This document shows, in pieces, positions 1 through 5,837 of a stretch of 6,128 nucleotides of DNA. The notes beneath the pieces were generated by a model. It saw only the letters and a list, made by a program, of their open reading frames with translations. It did no database searches and had not been told where the DNA came from. Both the position numbers and the translations under genes were made by a program. Position 1 is the first letter of the stretch, and the number at the start of each line of letters is the position of its first letter. This DNA is from Deltaproteobacteria bacterium (GTDB lineage: Bacteria > Desulfobacterota > GWC2-55-46 > DRQE01), in the NCBI GenBank assembly GCA_016219165.1, contig JACRCB010000005.1, positions 1-6,128 of the forward strand, in the 5' to 3' direction.

Positions 1-1
1 G

Positions 2-598
2 CATGGGGAGGTGGCGGCTGTGCCGGTATTGCTTCGTCGTCTAAGAGACGAAGTAGGGGTTTTTACGGTTGATGTATTGCCGCCAATACGTCAGACACGT
101 TCTCAGTTGGCGCAGAAATCGTCATTGCAGAGAGTAGTGCAAGTAGCTTGTCTAAAAGTACAAGGAGAATGTGCTACCATACTTATTCTGTTTGATAGCG
201 ATGATGACTGTCCAAAGGAGCGTGCTATAGAGATGCAACAGTGGGCAAGTGAAGTGTCGCGTTCAATTCCTTGCGCTGTAGTCATGGCTGTTAAGGAATA
301 TGAGGCGTGGTTTCTTGCAACTATGGAATCTCTCAGGGGTAAGGCAGGGATTATGGATGATGCCGTGTCCTTAGATAACCCCGAACTAGTTAGAGGCGCA
401 AAGGAAGCGATTGAACGCCAGATGATGAGTGGTTTTTCATATAAGGAGACAATAGATCAACCGGCTTTGTCGGCCATTTTTGATATGCACACAGCATACC
501 TGAAGTGTCGTTCTTTCCGTAAACTGGTCAAATCATTTGGTGAATTGGTTTTGGCTAATGAAGCGGGCATTCAATGGCCGCCAGCGAATTGGATGTAG
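2..598 (+). CDS. DUF4276 family protein (TOPRIM-like), 5' end cut by window
   Basis: The reading frame is open to the window edge. The first codons read HGEVAAVPVLLRRL, the start of the DUF4276 family, where the Glu belongs to a TOPRIM-like acidic site. The GTG at 11 lies inside this motif and is not a credible start, so the true start is probably only a few codons outside the window. Counting from that GTG, other family-like blocks are the acidic DSDDDCP (62-68), EYEAWFLA (96-103), DQPALSAIFD (149-158) and CRSFRKLVK (166-174). The family is predicted to be a nuclease-like partner of AAA ATPases, somewhat like OLD-type pairs; the biochemical role here is inference. Base composition is AT-richer than the rib genes. 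The downstream DUF499-like start is 8 bases away, suggesting one transcription unit. Family confidence is high, function low. Confidence 0.82.
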   Translation, partial: HGEVAAVPVLLRRLRDEVGVFTVDVLPPIRQTRSQLAQKSSLQRVVQVACLKVQGECATILILFDSDDDCPKERAIEMQQWASEVSRSIPCAVVMAVKEYEAWFLATMESLRGKAGIMDDAVSLDNPELVRGAKEAIERQMMSGFSYKETIDQPALSAIFDMHTAYLKCRSFRKLVKSFGELVLANEAGIQWPPANWM

Positions 599-606
599 GG
601 AGATTG

Positions 607-774
607 ATGATAGAACCTTGGCATAAAGTTGTCATACCCAGAAAGGAAGTCCGTGATGGCATGTCCCTTAACCAAGATGAATTTGCCATTGCCCTTGCGA
701 AGCCTCGTAGGGTTGGCTACGCCAACCGTCTTATAACAAATAGAGGTATTACACAACCATGTTCACCGGCATAA
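607..774 (+). pseudogene. Truncated N-terminal remnant of a DUF499-type ATPase
   Basis: An ATG at 607 lies 8 bases after the DUF4276 stop and is preceded by TAGGGAGA, a good Shine-Dalgarno. The first 32 or so residues (MIEPWHKVVIPRKEVRDG..., then DEFAIAL) match my memory of the DUF499 N-terminus (roughly PWYKVVTPREDLREG...DEFA). Intact members run to about 1000 residues and are ATPases found in defence islands. After about position 702 similarity ends. The frame continues through a REP-like palindrome into an unrelated tail and stops at 772-774, inside ribE. The frame also extends upstream to an ATG at 574, but that part overlaps the DUF4276 gene and does not look homologous. I read this as a 3'-deleted relic that is not functional as an ATPase. 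The family assignment is from memory and needs a profile search. Confidence 0.6.
707..727. repeat. REP-like palindrome with GTAG head
   Basis: GTAG at 707-710 is followed by a perfect 7-bp stem, GGTTGGC (711-717) and GCCAACC (721-727), with a TAC loop. A GTAG or GGAG tetranucleotide directly 5' of a hairpin is the layout of REP sequences mobilised by REP-associated tyrosine transposases. It lies where DUF499 similarity ends, about 30 bases upstream of ribE. A single copy cannot prove the family. Confidence 0.45.
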
Positions 775-1409
775 TAGAAACCATAGGAACCGTGAAATCT
801 GTTGAAAAAAAGGGCGGTTCTGCTAAAATAGCAATTATATCTCCGTTTAAGGGCGGGGGTCTTAAGGCAGGGGATAGCATTGCCGTTGACGGGGCATGTC
901 TGACCGTTACAGGGTTTAAAGGCGAGCAGTTCACGGCGGACGTAAGCGAGGAGACCATTAGAAAGACGACCCTCGGAAGTCTTAAGACAGGGGACAGGGT
1001 GAATCTTGAAAGGCCCCTTACGCCCCTTAAACCCCTTGGCGGTCATATAGTAACCGGGCATATCGATTGCGTGGGCGAACTAAAAGATAAAAGTTCTTCT
1101 GGCGATTACGCCACGCTCGGGTTTGCAATCCCGGCGGAGTTCCAGCGGTTGGTGGTATATAAGGGTTCCGTTGCGGTAGACGGCATAAGCCTTACCGTGG
1201 CAAAAATTACGGAATCCGGCTTTACCGTGGCGCTCATACCGCATACATTGGAGACAACAACGATTTCAGATAAGAAAACCGGCTCAAAGGTAAACATAGA
1301 GACCGACATAATAGGCAAATACGTTGAAAGGTTTCTGTCCGCTTACAAAAAGGGCGGGATTACAGAGGGGTTTTTGGAAGAGCACGGTTTTTTAAAGGGG
1401 GGAGAATAA
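759..1409 (+). CDS. ribE: Riboflavin synthase, alpha subunit
   Basis: Cytoplasmic enzyme that dismutates two 6,7-dimethyl-8-ribityllumazine molecules into riboflavin and the pyrimidinedione that RibH reuses. The 216-residue length is usual. The protein starts with the canonical MFTGI, which fixes the start codon. The two lumazine-binding barrels are visible: repeat 1 has GACLTV (45-50) and [10 protein letters not shown] (94-103); repeat 2 has [13 protein letters not shown] (135-147), [10 protein letters not shown] (159-168) and [15 protein letters not shown] (178-192). The C-terminal helix that supports trimer formation follows. The ribosome site is mediocre: AGAGGT at 742-747, 11 bases from the ATG. 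The stop TAA overlaps the ribBA start by one base. No promoter or FMN riboswitch is visible in the 160 bases upstream, which hold defence-gene debris, so transcription may come from farther upstream. Confidence 0.97.
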   Translation: MFTGIIETIGTVKSVEKKGGSAKIAIISPFKGGGLKAGDSIAVDGACLTVTGFKGEQFTADVSEETIRKTTLGSLKTGDRVNLERPLTPLKPLGGHIVTGHIDCVGELKDKSSSGDYATLGFAIPAEFQRLVVYKGSVAVDGISLTVAKITESGFTVALIPHTLETTTISDKKTGSKVNIETDIIGKYVERFLSAYKKGGITEGFLEEHGFLKGGE

Positions 1410-2644
1410 TGGCTGTAAAAAGGATAGAAGCGGCGCTGAAGGATATAAGGGAAGGCCGCATGGTAATCCTCGTTGACGACGAGGACAGGGAGAACGAGGG
1501 GGATTTCTGCATGGCCGCGGAGACAGTTACCCCCGAGGCGATAAACTTCATGGCCAGATACGGAAGGGGCCTTATCTGCCTTACGCTTATGGAGGAGAAG
1601 GCCGATGAACTGGGCTTAAACCCCATGGTCCAAGACAACACCTCGCGTTTCAGGACCGCCTTTACGGTTTCCATAGATTCCGCGCACGGGGTTACGACCG
1701 GCATATCCGCGGCAGACAGGGCCGTTACGATACTCACCGCCATAAAAGACGGGACAAAGCCCCATGACCTTGTCCGCCCCGGGCATATATTCCCGCTCCG
1801 GGCGAGGAAGGGCGGGGTGCTTGTGAGGGCCGGACAGACAGAGGGTTCGGTTGACCTTGCAAGGCTTTCGGGGTTGAAGCCCTATGTGGTCATATGCGAG
1901 ATAATGAACGACGACGGCACCATGGCCCGCATGCCGGACCTTGAAAAGACAGCAAGGGAGCACAATCTGCGGATTGTGACCATAGCGGACATCATCGAAT
2001 ACCGATTGAGGAAAGACCGCCTCGTAAGAAGGGCCGCGACCGCGACGGTCCCGACAAGATATGCGGGGGAGTTCACGGCGATAGCATACCAAAACGACGT
2101 TGATTCCCACGAGCACCTTGCCCTTGTAAAAGGCGATATAAATCCGGACGAGCCGGCACTGGTGAGGGTCCATTCGGAGTGCCTTACCGGGGATGTGTTC
2201 GGAAGCGAAAGGTGCGACTGCGGGGAACAGTTGACCGGGGCGTTAAAGATGATAGAGAAGGAGGGAAAAGGGGTTCTCCTCTACATGCATCAGGAAGGAA
2301 GGGGCATCGGCCTTGCGAACAAGATGAAGGCATACTCCCTTCAGGACAACGGGTGCGATACCGTCGAGGCGAACGAAAGGCTGGGGTTCGGGGCCGACTT
2401 GAGGGATTACGGCATAGGGGCGCAGATACTGCTTGACCTCGGCGTAAAAAAGATGCGCCTTATGACCAATAATCCCAAGAAGATTAAAGGGCTCGAGGGT
2501 TACGGGCTGGAGGTCGTCGAGAGGGTCCCGATAGAGATAACCCCGGGCTTGAGGAACGTGGAATACCTGAGGGTAAAGAAGGAAAAGATGGGGCATATCC
2601 TCACCAAACTTGACACGGTGGAATCGAAGGCAGGGAAAAAATAA
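1409..2644 (+). CDS. ribBA: Bifunctional 3,4-dihydroxy-2-butanone 4-phosphate synthase / GTP cyclohydrolase II
   Basis: Supplies both riboflavin precursors. The N-terminal RibB domain (about 1-203) converts ribulose 5-phosphate to dihydroxybutanone phosphate plus formate. The C-terminal RibA domain (about 205-400) opens GTP to diaminoribosylaminopyrimidinone phosphate. RibB shows the acidic Mg-binding [11 protein letters not shown] (23-33), TAFTVSID (83-90) and [10 protein letters not shown] (123-132). RibA shows [10 protein letters not shown] (253-262), with zinc ligands Cys258, Cys269 and Cys271 in the standard C-x10-C-x-C spacing, then HQEGRGIGL (294-302) and MTNNPKK (352-358). All key residues appear present in both halves, so both activities are expected, unlike lineages where one half has decayed. 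The 411-residue length is typical. The ATG overlaps the ribE stop as TAATG, and GGGGGGAG lies just upstream, suggesting translational coupling. Confidence 0.97.
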   Translation: MAVKRIEAALKDIREGRMVILVDDEDRENEGDFCMAAETVTPEAINFMARYGRGLICLTLMEEKADELGLNPMVQDNTSRFRTAFTVSIDSAHGVTTGISAADRAVTILTAIKDGTKPHDLVRPGHIFPLRARKGGVLVRAGQTEGSVDLARLSGLKPYVVICEIMNDDGTMARMPDLEKTAREHNLRIVTIADIIEYRLRKDRLVRRAATATVPTRYAGEFTAIAYQNDVDSHEHLALVKGDINPDEPALVRVHSECLTGDVFGSERCDCGEQLTGALKMIEKEGKGVLLYMHQEGRGIGLANKMKAYSLQDNGCDTVEANERLGFGADLRDYGIGAQILLDLGVKKMRLMTNNPKKIKGLEGYGLEVVERVPIEITPGLRNVEYLRVKKEKMGHILTKLDTVESKAGKK

Positions 2645-2662
2645 ACGGTAATGGAGGCCATA

Positions 2663-3139
2663 ATGCCTAATACGTTCGAAGGCAATCTTTCAGCAAAGGG
2701 GCTCAAGTTCGCGGTCGTCGTAAGCAGGTCTAACGAGTTCATAGGGGAGAAACTTCTGGGCGGGGCGTTGGATACGCTTAAAAGAAGCGGCGCCGGCGAA
2801 GGCGATATAGACGTTGTGAAGGTCCCCGGCTCTTTTGAGATGCCGGTTGCGGCCAAGGCGCTTGCCGAAAAAAAGGCTTATGACGCAATCGTATGCGTGG
2901 GAGCGGTCATAAGGGGCTCTACCCCGCACTTCGATTACATAGCGGGCGAGGCGGCCAAGGGTATTGCGAGGGTCGCGGTGGAATACGGCCTTCCTGTCTC
3001 CTTCGGCGTCATCACGGCCGACACCATCGAACAGGCGATAGAGAGGGCCGGGACCAAGAGCGGCAACAAGGGGAGGGATGCGGCCCTTACCGCAATAGAG
3101 ATGGCGAATCTTTTAAAGACATTGAGAAAAAATAAATAG
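2663..3139 (+). CDS. ribH: 6,7-dimethyl-8-ribityllumazine synthase
   Basis: Condenses 5-amino-6-ribitylaminouracil with dihydroxybutanone phosphate to give the RibE substrate; the family forms pentamers or 60-mer capsids. I chose the ATG at 2663 (158 residues) because GGAGG at 2653-2657 sits 5 bases before it and the family begins close to EGNL. An in-frame ATG at 2651 would add MEAI and has no ribosome site. Visible motifs are VPGSFEMP (55-62), [22 protein letters not shown] (80-101) with the catalytic His89 (His88 in B. subtilis), and the C-terminal [11 protein letters not shown]. Oddity: VVSRSNEFI has Ser23 where B. subtilis and Aquifex have Phe22, the aromatic that stacks on the pyrimidine, and other enzymes have Trp. 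All else argues for an active enzyme. It lies 18 bases after ribBA and 4 before nusB. Confidence 0.95.
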   Translation: MPNTFEGNLSAKGLKFAVVVSRSNEFIGEKLLGGALDTLKRSGAGEGDIDVVKVPGSFEMPVAAKALAEKKAYDAIVCVGAVIRGSTPHFDYIAGEAAKGIARVAVEYGLPVSFGVITADTIEQAIERAGTKSGNKGRDAALTAIEMANLLKTLRKNK

Positions 3140-3143
3140 GGAC

Positions 3144-3572
3144 ATGAACATAAGGACAAAGGCGAGAGAGGCCGCTTTGCAGGCCCTTTACCAGATGGAT
3201 ATGGCCAACGGCACGGTCCTCGTGTGTATTTCTTCGGTCTGTGAAGGACTCGACCTTACCCCGGAGGCGAGGGAGTACGGCGAGGCGTTATTCTTCGGCG
3301 CGGTAGACAGGCGTGAAGAGATAAACAGGGTTATAGAGGGATATTCGAAGAACTGGACGGTCGAGAGGATGCCGGTCATAGACAGGAATGTCCTGAGGAT
3401 AGCGGTATACGAACTCCTCTACTGCCCCGGCGTCCCTTACAGGGTCGTGATAGACGAGGCGGTGGAACTGGCGAAGAGATTCGGTTCCGGGGATTCCGGC
3501 GCCTTTGTAAACGGCATACTCGACAGCCTCGCAAAGGACATCGCCACGAAAAGGGTTGTTTCAGCGCATTAA
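3144..3572 (+). CDS. nusB: Transcription antitermination factor NusB
   Basis: A small all-helical RNA-binding protein that, with NusE (ribosomal protein S10), binds boxA in rRNA leaders and joins the antitermination complex. The 142-residue length is normal. The N-terminal arginine-rich RTKAREAALQALYQMD (4-19) is the RNA-binding region. The family signatures W71 through DRNVLRIAVYELLY (80-93), then IDEAVELAKRF (103-113) and FVNGILDSLAK (121-131), are complete. The ATG follows the ribH stop by 4 bases. The only ribosome-site-like sequence, AGGGA, is unusually close (one base between), so expression may depend on coupling to ribH. nusB after the rib genes is a very common bacterial arrangement. 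The stop codon lies within 3 bases of the repeat element that follows. Confidence 0.95.
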   Translation: MNIRTKAREAALQALYQMDMANGTVLVCISSVCEGLDLTPEAREYGEALFFGAVDRREEINRVIEGYSKNWTVERMPVIDRNVLRIAVYELLYCPGVPYRVVIDEAVELAKRFGSGDSGAFVNGILDSLAKDIATKRVVSAH

Positions 3573-3574
3573 GG

Positions 3575-3719
3575 GCTGTTGAAAAACTCGATTTGCCGTC
3601 TTTGCGAGCGAAGCGAAGCAATCCCCCTTGATAAGGATGAGATTGCTTCGCTCCTTTCAGTCGCTCGCAACGACGAGAATGGCCCCCTCGCAATGACAGA
3701 AAAGGCTTTTTTCAACAGC
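3575..3719. repeat. MITE-like element with 12-bp terminal inverted repeats
   Basis: GCTGTTGAAAAA (3575-3586) and its perfect complement (3708-3719) bound a 145-bp non-coding segment. Inside is a long hairpin: 3602-3611 pairs perfectly with 3661-3670, and 3612-3623 with 3641-3652, with an 8-base bulge (3653-3660). The outer stem extends to 3597 and 3675 with one mismatch. CTCGCAATGACA (3687-3698) is a second, diverged copy of the stem end at 3664-3675. The core resembles dispersed repeats I recall from Nitrospirota and Deltaproteobacteria. TTAAGGG occurs on both sides (3569-3575 and 3723-3729) and could be a target duplication, although the right copy is 3 bases away from the terminal repeat. 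There is no transposase, so it would be non-autonomous. Confidence 0.75.
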
Positions 3720-3729
3720 TTGTTAAGGG

Positions 3730-3757
3730 GTCGCCTAAGGAATATCTTTTAGGCGAC
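3730..3757. other. Stem-loop, 9 bp, between repeat and terminator
   Basis: GTCGCCTAA (3730-3738) pairs perfectly with TTAGGCGAC (3749-3757) around a 10-base loop. No T-run follows, so it is not an intrinsic terminator alone. It could stabilise the 3' end of the rib-nusB transcript or act as a leader hairpin for the next gene. Confidence 0.5.
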
Positions 3758-3766
3758 TTGGACTAC

Positions 3767-3799
3767 AAACGGCCCGGCATAAGGGCCGTTTATATTTAT
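3767..3799 (+). terminator. Probable intrinsic terminator after nusB
   Basis: AAACGGCCC (3767-3775) pairs perfectly with GGGCCGTTT (3783-3791) around a 7-base loop and is followed by ATATTTAT. The GC-rich stem with a T/A-rich tail suits an intrinsic terminator for the rib-nusB unit, although the T-run is interrupted. It ends only about 14 bases before the aminotransferase start, so it might instead attenuate that gene. Confidence 0.55.
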
Positions 3800-3812
3800 A
3801 AGGGGGCATCGG

Positions 3813-4943
3813 TTGAAGGTAAACCTTCTTCTTCTCACCCGCCAGTGGAGACAGATAAAAAACGAGGCCTTAAGCGAGATAAAAAAGGTCTGTTCCACCC
3901 AGCGCCTTATCCTCGGCGAAAACGTAAGGGCGCTTGAGGAGGAGATAGCCGGGTACTGCGGCGTGAGGCACGGAATAGGGGTGGCGTCGGGCTCCGATGC
4001 CATAAGGCTTTCGCTCATGGCGCTCGGTGTCGGAAAAGACGCGTTGGTTGCGACCACACCGTTTACGTTTTTCTCTACCGCGGGGGAAATAGCGGCGCTC
4101 GGGGCAAGGCCGGTATTCGTGGACATAGACCCCCTGACCTACAACATTGACCCGGAAAGACTCGAATCCGTCCTTAAAAAGGACAGGGCCCGCAGGATAA
4201 AGGCGGTCATCCCTGTGCATCTTTACGGCCAGTGCGCCGATATGTCGAGGATTAAGGCGGTTACCGGGGATTACGGGTTAAGGATAATAGAGGATGCCGC
4301 GCAATCCATAGGCGCCTGTTACAAAGGCAGGATGGCCGGAAGCATGGGGGATGCGGGGTGCATATCGTTTTACCCTACAAAGAACCTCGGCGGATTCGGA
4401 GACGGGGGCATGGTGGTTACCGACAGCTTGCGGACTGCGGATAAGATAAGGATGCTCAGGGTCCATGGGAGCAAAATCCGTTACTACCATACGGAGGTCG
4501 GCGTAAACTCAAGGCTCGATGAACTGCAGGCCGCTATACTGAGGGTAAAACTCAAGTACCTTGACGGGTGGGCTGAAAAGAGGAGGGAGAATGCGCGCCG
4601 CTATGACCGCCTGCTCGATGAAGCCGGACTTTCCGGCAATATAGTCCCGCCTTATATCGCCACAACTAACGTCTCCGTATTCAACCAGTATGTGGTCCGC
4701 GCGAAAAAAAGGGGCGGGTTGAGGGCGTATCTCAAGGCAAAGGGGGTCTCTACTGAGATTTACTACCCCGTGCCGCTTCATCTGCAAAAATGCTTCGGGT
4801 ATCTGGGCTGTAAAAGGGGGGATTTCCCCGTTTCCGAAAAAGCCGCGAGGGAAACCCTCGCGCTCCCTGTATATCCGGAACTGAGAAAGCGGGAGATAGA
4901 GTACGTTGTTTCAGCCATTTCCGATTTTTATTCGGGAGGGTGA
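3813..4943 (+). CDS. DegT/DnrJ/EryC1/StrS family PLP-dependent sugar aminotransferase
   Basis: Fold-type I PLP enzyme of the family that aminates keto-sugar nucleotides for O-antigen, capsule or glycan synthesis. It is translated from TTG, supported by AAGGGGG at 3800-3806 and by similarity that begins at once (LTRQWRQIKNEAL matches the usual LxRQYxxIKxEI). The 376-residue length is typical. Motifs are GSDAI (60-64, phosphate binding), TPFTFFSTA (82-90), EDAAQSIGA (160-168; Asp161 would contact the pyridine nitrogen) and SFYPTKNLGGFGDGG (185-199), with Lys190 as the Schiff-base lysine. ALPVYPEL (350-357) near the end recalls WbpE/WlbC-like enzymes, but the substrate cannot be read from sequence. 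No other sugar gene is in the window. A weak candidate promoter (TTGTTA 3721, 16 bases, TATCTT 3743) would start the transcript inside the two hairpins. Confidence 0.93.
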   Translation: MKVNLLLLTRQWRQIKNEALSEIKKVCSTQRLILGENVRALEEEIAGYCGVRHGIGVASGSDAIRLSLMALGVGKDALVATTPFTFFSTAGEIAALGARPVFVDIDPLTYNIDPERLESVLKKDRARRIKAVIPVHLYGQCADMSRIKAVTGDYGLRIIEDAAQSIGACYKGRMAGSMGDAGCISFYPTKNLGGFGDGGMVVTDSLRTADKIRMLRVHGSKIRYYHTEVGVNSRLDELQAAILRVKLKYLDGWAEKRRENARRYDRLLDEAGLSGNIVPPYIATTNVSVFNQYVVRAKKRGGLRAYLKAKGVSTEIYYPVPLHLQKCFGYLGCKRGDFPVSEKAARETLALPVYPELRKREIEYVVSAISDFYSGG

Positions 4944-4971
4944 AAAGATTATGGAACCTCTGATTAATTCA

Positions 4972-5007
4972 TTTGAGAGAAACTTTTTATAAAAAGTTTC
5001 TCTCAAA
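4972..5007. repeat. 36-bp perfect palindrome without loop
   Basis: The 18 bases at 4972-4989 are exactly complementary to 4990-5007, with the centre CTTTTTATAAAAAG and outer arms TTTGAGAGAAA / TTTCTCTCAAA. Read on either strand it gives a stem with an A/T-rich tip, as expected of a bidirectional terminator or one arm of the surrounding element. Confidence 0.85.
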
Positions 5008-5021
5008 CTCTCTTCAAAAAT

Positions 5022-5117
5022 TTTCAGTTACTATAGGTGGCTGTCCCACCCTAACTGAAAAACCATATTAATTTATTGACAAAAATAAGCGGGTGGGACA
5101 GCCACCTATAACTGAAA
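5022..5117. repeat. Long hairpin with 20-bp perfect stem and alternative partner
   Basis: The 20 bases at 5032-5051 pair perfectly with 5091-5110, and TTTCAGT (5022-5028) with ACTGAAA (5111-5117), leaving a 3-base bulge (5029-5031). The left strand can instead pair locally: TTTTCAGTTA (5021-5030) is the exact complement of 5052-5061. The two pairings exclude each other. The AT-rich loop holds a TTGACA (5076-5081) with no matching -10. Confidence 0.8.
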
Positions 5118-5132
5118 GTCTTTGGAAAGGGG

Positions 5133-5193
5133 TTTGGGGGAGAACCTTCGGGCACCCACCCGCAAGGGTGGGTCGGAAAGGTTCTCCCCCAAA
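5133..5193. repeat. Hairpin with 16-bp stem and inner GCAA-capped stem
   Basis: TTTGGGGGAGAACCTT (5133-5148) pairs perfectly with 5178-5193. Beyond a small internal loop, ACCCACCC (5154-5161) pairs with GGGTGGGT (5166-5173) around a GCAA tetraloop, a GNRA type typical of folded RNA. It is the third arm of the composite element. Confidence 0.8.
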
Positions 5194-5262
5194 AAGCATT
5201 TAATCAGAGGTTCCCTAATCGGTCTGCCGGACGGGGCATGGGTTTTTATTCTTACGTAAACG

Positions 5263-5290
5263 CGCATAACCCGGGACTGCGGGTTATGCG
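5263..5290 (-). terminator. Stem-loop at the 3' end of the Hsp20 gene
   Basis: CGCATAACCC (5263-5272) pairs perfectly with GGGTTATGCG (5281-5290), with an 8-base loop, and the stem includes the Hsp20 stop codon. On the minus strand it is followed by CGTTTACG rather than a clean T-run, so it is a weak intrinsic terminator candidate or an RNA-stabilising hairpin. Confidence 0.45.
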
Positions 5291-5748
5291 GCTTTCTTTG
5301 TTTCTTTTTCCAACCCTACCGTGATCTTCTTGGGGCTCTCAATGCCCTTTGCGGGCATTGTTATCTCAATGACCCCGTTCCTGTAGGAGGCATGGACCTT
5401 GTCTGTCTCCACTCCCGCGGGAAGCGTGAGCGTTCTCTCGAATGAGTCGTAAGAAGTCTCACGGAAGAAGTATTCGCCTTTCTCCTCTTTCCTCTCCTCC
5501 TTCCTCTCCCCCTTTCTCGTCATGGTGTTGCCGACGATAGAGATGTCGACTTCCTTCGGGTCTATTCCGGGAAGGTCGGCCTTCACAACGAGGTTCCCGC
5601 CCTTTACATAGCTCTCAACCGAAGGATACCAGCCGCCCTTGAAGAACCCGGGGGCTATGTTGGAAAAGGCCCTGTTGAAGAGTTCGTCCATCTCTCTCTT
5701 GAGGGTGGAAAGTTCGCCGAGAGGTTCCCATTTCTTGAGCGCGAACAT
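5284..5748 (-). CDS. hsp20: Small heat-shock protein, Hsp20/alpha-crystallin family
   Basis: An ATP-independent holdase that forms oligomers and keeps unfolding proteins refoldable. I place the start at the ATG ending at 5748 (154 residues, MFALKKWEP...) because GGAGGTGAT lies 8 bases upstream. Starts at 5754 or 5757 would overlap that site. The N-terminal arm (1-40) carries the usual LSTLKREMDELFNRAF. The alpha-crystallin domain (about 41-133) has LPGIDPKEVDISI (59-71), an extended charged loop RKGERKEERKEEKGE (78-92), FRETSYDSFERTLTLP (95-110) and RNGVIEITMPA (123-133). A C-terminal ITV (142-144) fits the IxI/V motif that bridges subunits. Arg78 sits where a hydrophobic strand residue (TIKGER) is usual. 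The gene is monocistronic, with its own promoter and a 3' hairpin, and convergent with the aminotransferase. Confidence 0.95.
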   Translation of the reverse strand: MFALKKWEPLGELSTLKREMDELFNRAFSNIAPGFFKGGWYPSVESYVKGGNLVVKADLPGIDPKEVDISIVGNTMTRKGERKEERKEEKGEYFFRETSYDSFERTLTLPAGVETDKVHASYRNGVIEITMPAKGIESPKKITVGLEKETKKAA

Positions 5749-5811
5749 ATTCATCACCTCCGTTTATCCTTATGCCCCGTCCTTATCTTATTGTGCAAGG
5801 TTACATCCAAT

Positions 5812-5837
5812 CCCTGATTAAAATATAGACCCTGATT
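5812..5837. promoter_or_regulatory. Direct repeat CCCTGATT across the hsp20 promoter
   Basis: CCCTGATT occurs at 5812-5819 and 5830-5837, an 18-bp period. One copy lies in the -35/-10 spacer and one at about the transcription start. The left copy also sits in AATCCCTGATT (5809-5819), a small dyad. The position suits a repressor operator, but this is inference from placement only. Confidence 0.3.

Larger units (their letters stand above)
4953..5214. repeat. Composite inverted-repeat element with 15-bp termini and three internal hairpins
   Basis: GGAACCTCTGATTAA (4953-4967) and its perfect complement (5200-5214) enclose 232 bases containing three large palindromes in series (4972-5007, 5022-5117, 5133-5193). 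The ensemble could fold as a stem closing a three-armed junction. No open reading frame or transposase is present, and no target duplication is evident at the edges. It fills most of the gap between the convergent aminotransferase and Hsp20 genes, so it could also serve as a bidirectional terminator. The MITE-like label is inference; the inverted repeats are directly visible. Confidence 0.75.

Noticed and set aside
11..13. GTG as the start of the first gene
   Set aside because: It lies within the family motif HGEVAAVPVLLRRL, and the frame is open to the window edge, so the gene is cut rather than starting here.
599..758. FMN (RFN) riboswitch before ribE
   Set aside because: None of the conserved RFN sequence blocks could be found; the only hairpin is the short REP-like palindrome.
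1616..2173. 185-residue minus-strand frame inside ribBA
   Set aside because: Shadow frame of a fully conserved gene; no recognisable motif and no gene-like context.
2651..2662. Upstream ATG for ribH
   Set aside because: It has no ribosome site, and the GGAGG that serves the 2663 start would lie inside the coding sequence.
5076..5104. TTGACA as a plus-strand promoter in the hairpin loop
   Set aside because: No -10-like hexamer lies 16-18 bases downstream; that stretch is the GC-rich hairpin arm.
4944..5283. CRISPR array
   Set aside because: The repeats are inverted arms of different sequence, not regularly spaced direct repeats with unique spacers.
5639..5821. 60-residue plus-strand frame opposite the Hsp20 start
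   Set aside because: It overlaps the Hsp20 coding region and promoter in antisense and shows no recognisable motif.
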